This document shows positions 57,342 through 64,000 of a stretch of DNA of 64,000 bases, in pieces. Positions within the stretch are counted from its first letter, which is position 1. The number at the start of each line of letters is the position of its first letter. The position numbers were made by a program, and so were the translations under genes. The notes under the pieces are model-generated. The model searched no databases. It was not told the origin of the DNA and saw only the letters and a list, made by a program, of their open reading frames with translations. The stretch spans positions 14,179,501 through 14,243,500 of the forward strand of contig CM061096.1 of the NCBI GenBank assembly GCA_030770545.1, in the 5' to 3' direction. Source of the DNA: Macropodus opercularis. Its lineage: Eukaryota; Chordata; Actinopteri; Anabantiformes; Osphronemidae.

Positions 57342-58079
57342 TCCTCCAACACGTGAGACACAGAAACACACTGTGGTAAAATAGGTTGGTTCACTTGGTT
57401 CATTCTTTAACCCACCGTTAAGTCTGGCTTGTCAAAGCTTTGTTGGTAAACAGGCATGGCCTAAATGGGAATAATTGCGTGTCCTAGTTTCAAACTGTCA
57501 ACTTACTTAAGGTTTAATCCCTTTCAGTGTCACACAGGAACCTCAACCACCATGTACCAAGTCCAAATTAGTGAAACCCTCGTGGTCCGTCACACAGCCA
57601 CTGACCCTTTGATGGTTGGCTCAGAGATGAACTTCACTGTGTTATATAAGGCCTGGATGTGGCCCCACTGGCCCTTAAGCAAGCAAATATTTGAAGGAAG
57701 ACAATCAACTGAAGGCTTCCACCAAACTTCTGTTTTTATTCCCTTTTGTGTGGTTTTTCACTCTGTATTTTTTGTATTAAGAACCAAACTTCTGTCTGAT
57801 TGTGTTGTCTGCCCGTATTTTAATCCGTTTCACTCACGTGCATGTTCCTGTGAGCTGTGTGATTTATTTTTTATTGGGATCCACAGGCAGAAAACCTCTG
57901 TTCACCTCTGCGCGTGGACGTGATTCAGGTGGGAGGGCTCTTCTCTCACAGGGGGGTTTCAACGCCTCTAGCTCCATGAATGACATACGCCAGTGATGAC
58001 GCTGCCCACTAAGCATCTGTGGGCTACGCATAGCTTGGCTTAAAGGTCTGAAGCATCGACGAGCTTTGTGGACCTCAGC

Positions 58080-58760
58080 CTTCATTCTGTTGTTATTCTG
58101 CACCAGCTGTGCGCGGCTCTACCCACATTTCACGTTAGCGCAAAAACCCCACTGTCGAGGAGCCAGGGCGCAGAACGGCCATGCACAAAAGACACATGCA
58201 GGCATGTAAAGGTGGAAGCATTCGCTATTTACGCGTCTCAAATCTGCCTGATTACCTTGATATGCGGCGCAGCGCTGTCGGTGCAGGCTCCTCCAGCGCT
58301 CACAGACAAAATGTGGCGATCTGCCGACGCTGCTGCACTTACCGCGGTCCGCCGCTAGAGCGCGCCCGGAGCTTCCACACAAATGCCCTCACATCATTGC
58401 CGAATGCGTCAACCACACGGCAACCAGCTCGGGGCATCTCACCAGCGCGAACCCCGCCGTGTTCTCGGGGCCTTAAGCAACAGGACACGGTCCAGGATAA
58501 AGAGCGCGGCACGCAGAGACCAAGGTAAGCGCCGCGCACCTTTCGCTGATGCTGAGCCGGTTGAGTGTGATGATGACCGATGCCAAAAACCGTCCTCCGC
58601 ACAAAGAGGCCGGCGCAGGTGTGCGCGGATGCTGCCGCGAAGAGCCCCCATCGTTTTGTCACAGCAGGCTGCCGATTTTAACGAGGAAACGCCTTGAAAT
58701 GAGCGGAGTGGCTGAGCGACGCTTCCCTGCGAACAGGTTGATAACAGGCTTAGTCTACCT
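58080..58760. promoter_or_regulatory. CpG-rich region between asphd1 and sez6l2, probable divergent promoter
   Basis: This stretch is much richer in G, C and CpG than the rest of the window. It lies between the asphd1 start codon (57341) and the sez6l2 start codon (59260). A good donor AAG/GTAAGC follows base 58524, and an acceptor TTCTCAG ends at 59236. This fits a sez6l2 5' untranslated exon ending at 58524 and spliced to an exon starting at 59237. I could not place an asphd1 5' exon. Confidence 0.6.
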
Positions 58761-59259
58761 GCGGGGAGGGGAGGGTCCTGCTCGGTTTTGGATTAGCGCA
58801 TTTTCGGGCATGTTGTTGCAGATTTGGAGGAGAACGTGCAGAGGGAAAACCTTCATACTGAGCCTTTATCGTGCGCGCTGTGCGTCTTTTCTTTTTCTCC
58901 AAATGCGCAAAACACTCGTATTTCCTCGTCATTTGAGCTGCCGTGTTGTCTAAACTGAATGATGCTTCCTACGTGTTAGAAGCTGAGCTTGTACAGCATC
59001 AGCCGCTAATCCCAGCCATCGTGGCCTGTGGGATGTAAACATATGGCCAGTACCTCAGCTGCTCAGGAATTACTAACGATCTGATCAATGATTTGCAATT
59101 CATGATCACTCCAGTTACCATTGTTTTTTTCTGTGGCCGCTGCAATACATTTATCAGCTACCAGTGTCCGCGTTGTCTCTTTTTACGTTGCTGTGCAGTG
59201 GTTTGCTCATCAGTCTGCTCCCTTTAACCTTCTCAGGCCGCTCAGTTTCATCCAAAGCC

Positions 59260-62200
59260 ATGGGGTTCACGCGTCTTGCTGTGATGCTGTTTGTCACCAT
59301 GATCTACCCAGTTTCAGGTAACTGTGTGTGTGTGTATGTGTGTGTTTGTGTGTGTGCGTGCGTATCTAACTAAATGAATGCGACTGTTTCAGGTATGAGC
59401 TTTATGAATCCTGAGCCTGATACACCACCAACGTCGGCCCCAGACTCGTACCCTCTGGGTGACCTGGTCCACGCTGCGCTGCAGAGTAAGGAATACTTGG
59501 GGCAGGCATCTGCAGGCACAGGTGCACTACACAGGTTCACCCACGCAGCCACATTGGTGATTGTGTTTATTGGACGTGACCCATTCTGAATTTAACGTTC
59601 TGCAGGCACCACCACCAACCCAACGCAGGCTGTGCCTGGTCTCGGGCAGACAGAGTCCACAGCAACAGCCATGTCCCCAGGGCTACTCACCACAGCTTTT
59701 AGTTCCTCCTCGGCAGCGAGCAGGATGGGATCCAGGAATACAATGTCCTCACTGCCCATCGAGGAGGAGACGACCACCACTCTGATCACCACCACCACCA
59801 TCACTACAATGCACATGCCAGGTACCTGCATGTCACCAACTGTGTGCTCAAGCACTTTCTGTTCAGCTCCCCACATATTTGGGGACTGTATATGTTTGAT
59901 ATGCTATCAAACATATACAGTTTGATAGCAAGTGTGAATATATTAATTAACAACCGTGGAAGTATTTCTGTGACATGAATGTGTTTTTTAAACTTCCCTA
60001 TTTCAGGATTCATGTAAAAATAAAATGTAGAGATGCACCAAAGAGTAAATGTATAGTGGTGGTAACTACATGGGTGCATCCATCTTGGGCTCAGATACTG
60101 TTTGGCCTTGCTCACACTGAAAGGAGATACACATTCAGAAGAAGAAGTGAAGTTGTCTGGGTTGGCGATGCTTGACCTTAATCATTAAATCTGGAAATCG
60201 TACATCTCTTTTCTCTCATGCCTCTATGCTCATAACCATGTTACAACCATGGACGTTTCTGCCGTAGATTAGATTTAATGCAGCACAAATTAAAATCATT
60301 TCCCACGATACTTACAAAGAACGGCAGTTTAGAAAATGCACGGACACACAGACAGATGGACAGATGGCATCATTTATTACTGTCTGTAAAATATTCACCT
60401 AAGGTAAAACATTTTGGTCTCAATTGTCTTATAGATGGTTTTAAAAACAAATTGCTGGACATGAAAACAAGCAACAAGCAAAAACTAAGCGATCCTAAAA
60501 AATCAATACCAGGACTGTTATTATGGAAGCGAATTATTAATTAGAGAAATTAGTCTGAGCCAGCGTTGCCATCAGGCCAGAATCCTGCCTGACTTGTGCT
60601 GAAATGTGCTGGAGTGAGACAAAACAACAGCGTTACCTGCCGCTCTCATGCCTGAACTCTCCCTGACGGTGACAGAGAGCGAAAGAGAGCCATTCACTGT
60701 CAGCCGCAAATGGAAATTAATAAAATGTGATTTAGCAGGAGGGAGGTCAGCTGATACACTCGATGTGAAAATAGAAATGTCACTGGAGAGGAATAATCAG
60801 TGAGGCCTGTGGAAAAGCAATGAAACATCCTCAACCTGGTCACCAGTTGAATGGCTTTATGACATATGTGTGAAAAGGTGTCAGGTTGCTTTGTCTTTTG
60901 AGTTTAGATTATTAGATAAATTCGCTTTCAGAAAAGGTGCCTAATAATTTAATTATGTGTCCTGGAGCTCAGCTCTGATTTGGATTTGACTACAGTACAG
61001 ACACGTGTCACTAAAAGCACCAAAGGTCAAAAGAAGGATGTCACTAGTTCATCCATCTGCAGTGTAGGTCAGCTGGAGAGTAGGCGGCTCAGAGACACAG
61101 GTGGATATAATAAACACTGTACGTTCTCAGGTGATGCCAACAATCCTCATCCAAATAGAAGTGTGATTCATGAGAATCCTTTGACTGTGAAAGCACCACC
61201 TGATTTAGCCTGTGCTCATGTGAGTCATCCTGTTGGTAGGGTCAGGGTGTAAGAACGTTGTCTTTGTCTTCATCTCTCGTCACAGTCCAGTGCAACGCAA
61301 CGTTGTCGGCCATGGAGGACGTTGTGGAGTCACCAGATCCCGCGTCGTCGTCATCTTTTGCCCCTCTGGAGTGCACTTACAGCATTACCGTGTACGCCGG
61401 CTACGGTGTCGAAATTCAGGTGACGTGCTTCGTCAATACATAAGTACAAATGTTGTTATATTCAAACGCTGATCCTGACGATGTCTTTGAGCTGAAATGT
61501 TAAACTTCTGTACTGTACCACATACATTTTCAATCTAGACAATTTTTCCCTGCAGGTGAGGAAAGTGAATCTGTCCAAGGAAGAGTCTTTGATGATCATG
61601 GGTTACGGAGGCGCAGCTCCAGAGCTGTTGGCTAACGAGACGCTGATGAGACAGGGCCAGGTGATCCGCAGCACAACCAATCAGGTGTACATCCACTATC
61701 GCAGTCTGCGCCAGACCAACCATGGCGTGTTCAGCCTCCATTATCAAGGCAAGTCAGGCCTTTAGGTTCCCTTAAATCGTCCTGGTCCACTGACTGTTAT
61801 GATTGTTGTGACTGTGTTATCTTCCATTTCCTCCCATGAACATCCACAGCCTTTCTGCTGTCCTGCCCGTTCCCTCTGTCTCCTGAGGGCGGCGGCGTCA
61901 CGGTGACAGACATCCATCCCGGAGGTCAGGCTCACTTCCACTGCGATTCAGGTTTCCAGGTGCGTGGCCATGAGGTGGCGACCTGTGTCAACACGACGCA
62001 GCCACACTGGAGCACCCCTGAGCCTCAATGCGTCGGTCAGTAACCAGTTCACCCACAACTCCCCCGTTTGGCTTGGACGTTGGACAATAATGAGTTGTCG
62101 TTTTGTTTCTCAGCCGTGTCCTGTGGGGGCTGGATTCGTAATGCGACAGTGGGTCGGATACTGTCCCCTCCACCTCCATCTGTCAGCAACCACAGTAATG

Positions 62201-64000
62201 GAAACAACCTGAGCTGCCACTGGTTAATCGAAGCCAAAGAGGGACACAGACTCCACCTGCACTTTGAGAGGATTGCACTGGATGAAGATGATGATAAGTA
62301 CGTTTGTGTTTACCCCCTAACCCTCCCTTAACGGGGTAGACTCAGTTAGTCGCTCATCAATCGCGTCTGTGTTGTGTTTAGGCTGATTGTGCGCAGTGGA
62401 AACAGTTCCCTGTCTCCACCGCTCTTTGACTCAGACATGGATGACGTCCCGGAGCGTGGGTTGCTCAGTGAGAGCTCCACGCTCTACCTGGAGCTCACAG
62501 CTGATTCCTCCTCCATCCCTCTTCTTCTGGCGCTGCGATACGAGGGTAAGTGCCGAGACTTGGGATGCTCGGCCTGCATCCTTGATCACATTCAGCAAAA
62601 CGAAAAAAAGCAGTGTCAGGCATCTTCCTGACCTCATTATTGTGTAACATTCAGTTCCTGGGTTAGCATTTGTCTGATAAGTCAGTAATAATTTAGCTTG
62701 GTAAGTAGGATAATTGATATGTTATATATTGAAAATGAAGGCTTTGTTCCCATTAGTTTGTTATTGGTTTGAGAGCAACATAATGAGCCACATAAGTGCT
62801 CACAGTCTGCCCACGCTGCACTGGGGTTTATTTTGGGCTTTGAAGATGCTCTGCTTAAGCTTTTAGCCCCTGACACCAAGACTTTTTCTTGTCATGGGAG
62901 CTTTAAGATTCTGGGTCATTCTAAGTAAAAAGCTACGCAGCTCCCTCTTCAATTAAAAGGGTACGGCCGCTTGATTCTGTCAAGCAGGAGAACAATTATT
63001 AGAAAACACACCATAAAAATCTAGCGAATAGGGAAATGGCTTGTGGCGCATAGTAGACGCACACACTTATTTTACTTCCTTCTGTTCTTTAAGCTTTTGA
63101 TGACGAACACTGCTGGGAGCCTTACATACCTCATGGCAATTTCAGCAGCAGTGACATCACATACCAGCTGGGCACCACGGTTACCTTCACCTGCTCTCCA
63201 GGCTTCGTCATGGAGCAAGGCTCAGGGACAATTGAGTGCATAGAGCCCAGCAACCCCCACTGGAATGACAGCGAACCTGTGTGCAAAGGTACAACGTGGA
63301 ACTGAGCTTTGGGCTAATTCTGAAGCTTGTTTAGCTTTCAGCTACACCTACATTTGCTACTATTTTGCACAAGGAGAGAGATTAATTTCGCTAATTAAAC
63401 TGAATTGTGTTGAGATGGATGCCCGAAGCATCAAGATGCTATATTCTGAAGACTGCAGCCTGTGTCATCTGCTGATCTGCTGGCAAAGCTGAGAGCATCA
63501 CAGCATCACACTGAGCCGAAAATACAGATACACAACCAAGGTTATCTGCGTCTGTGTGACGTGCATTGGACTGAACATGGAGCAAGTTGTGTGTCGCCAG
63601 TCTCTGAACATAAATATCATTCTCGCATGCAGAATCGTGGCTTTGCACCTGGCTGCCATCGCTACAGTCTTCACCCTAGTGACACACTTTCCTAGCTGCC
63701 TGTGTTTGGCTCAGTGTATGCGAATAATGAACTAATCGTTTACTGTATCTGCCTATAGACTACAGAGAACTGAACTGCTCGTTGTCACACGTTGTTGTTG
63801 GACATTTTTCTGCCATCCATTCTTCCACTTGCTAATCTCTTCTCCTCTCCTCCGCCCTCTAAGCTCTGTGCGGGGGAGAGTTGACCGATCCTTCGGGGAC
63901 CATCCTGTCTCCCGACTGGCCTCAGAGCTACTCCAAGGGGCAGGACTGCGTGTGGCAGATCCATGGAAATGAGGAGAAACGCATTGAACTGGATGTGCAA
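59260..64000 (+). CDS. sez6l2: Seizure-related 6 homolog-like 2, 5' part (CUB/Sushi membrane protein)
   Basis: Neuronal surface protein with alternating CUB and Sushi domains. Ten coding exons seen: 59260-59317, 59393-59521, 59606-59821, 61286-61419, 61556-61748, 61850-62035, 62114-62297, 62382-62545, 63094-63288 and 63864 to beyond the window; 532 residues so far. Signal peptide MGFTRLAVMLFVTMIYPVSG; a Thr-rich stretch (EEETTTTLITTTTITT) near residues 114-131, as in SEZ6L2; CUB1 (about 136-243), Sushi1 (247-304), CUB2 (308-420), Sushi2 (425-485), start of CUB3 (CGGELTDPSGTILSPDWPQS). Other marks: FHCDSGFQ, DSDMDDVPERGLLS, PHWNDSEPVCK. Intron 5 uses a GC donor (AAG/GCAAGT). The last exons lie outside the window. 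Confidence 0.9.
59324..59361. repeat. TG-rich microsatellite in sez6l2 intron 1
   Basis: Imperfect TG repeats with TA, TT and CG interruptions, filling most of the 75-bp coding intron 1. Confidence 0.85.
59886..59920. repeat. Perfect 16-bp inverted repeat, 3-base loop
   Basis: CTGTATATGTTTGATA (59886-59901) is followed by TGC and its exact reverse complement (59905-59920). It lies in sez6l2 intron 3, and another TTTGATA follows directly. It could be a miniature transposon end or a cruciform-forming repeat; no coding content. Confidence 0.85.
59936..61200. other. sez6l2 intron 3, main part
   Basis: Long intron (59822-61285). No exon or recognisable element beyond the hairpin is visible. Open frames such as 60980-61252 lack splice-compatible context or family similarity. 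Confidence 0.6.
62546..63093. other. sez6l2 intron 8
   Basis: GT-AG intron of about 550 bp between CUB2 and Sushi2 exons. I see nothing else in it. Intron 9 (63289-63863) is likewise empty to the eye. Confidence 0.7.

Noticed and set aside
57900..58953. Several overlapping frames on both strands in the CpG-rich region
   Set aside because: Long frames are expected in GC-rich DNA with few stops; overlapping frames on both strands argue against coding.

Overview
The window is vertebrate nuclear DNA, almost certainly from a teleost fish. Positions 1 to about 48.7 kb are the variable-segment part of an immunoglobulin heavy-chain (IGH) locus. All V segments lie on the minus strand, so the D, J and constant genes should lie beyond position 1. 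Positions 50.7 to 64 kb hold three single-copy genes outside the locus: cabp5 (+), asphd1 (-) and the 5' half of sez6l2 (+). The last two are recognised from family knowledge and sit head-to-head around a CpG-rich region.

I count 46 IGHV segments (V01 to V46 by position). A typical one has a leader exon of 40-67 nt, a short intron, a V exon of about 300 nt, and then a recombination signal (RSS: heptamer, 22-24 bp spacer, nonamer). Upstream there is usually an octamer-type motif (ATGCAAAT or a one-base variant). By sequence they form five families: A (GVDGQTLTESEPAVKRPGES), B (KCEQLTQPDS or KCETLTQPDS), C (SMESIPSTPVVKTPGE), D (GTEGQTLTESEPVVKR..DSHRLTCTYSGF) and E (GVDGQTLTQSEAVVKRPGES). About 40 look usable. 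V12 has a retroelement in its leader exon. V19, V24, V36 and V44 share a one-base frameshift, and the last three of these are also truncated. V05 has a broken heptamer.

The array grew by repeated duplication. A B-E-C unit of about 3.06 kb recurs (19.5, 24.8, 31.1, 34.2, 37.2, 42.3 and 45.3 kb). Larger blocks are copied over 5 to 33 kb. Many junctions fall in or next to the V exon 3' end and the RSS, so RSS types have moved between families. Several segments encode extra cysteines in CDR1 or CDR2.

The clearest single event is a Penelope-like retroelement of 841 bp at 12891-13731. It is made of two inverted copies, is flanked by a 14-bp target duplication, and splits the leader exon of V12. 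No bacterial system, CRISPR array, tRNA or rRNA was seen. All homology calls come from reading the sequence and from memory of the families; no database search was run.
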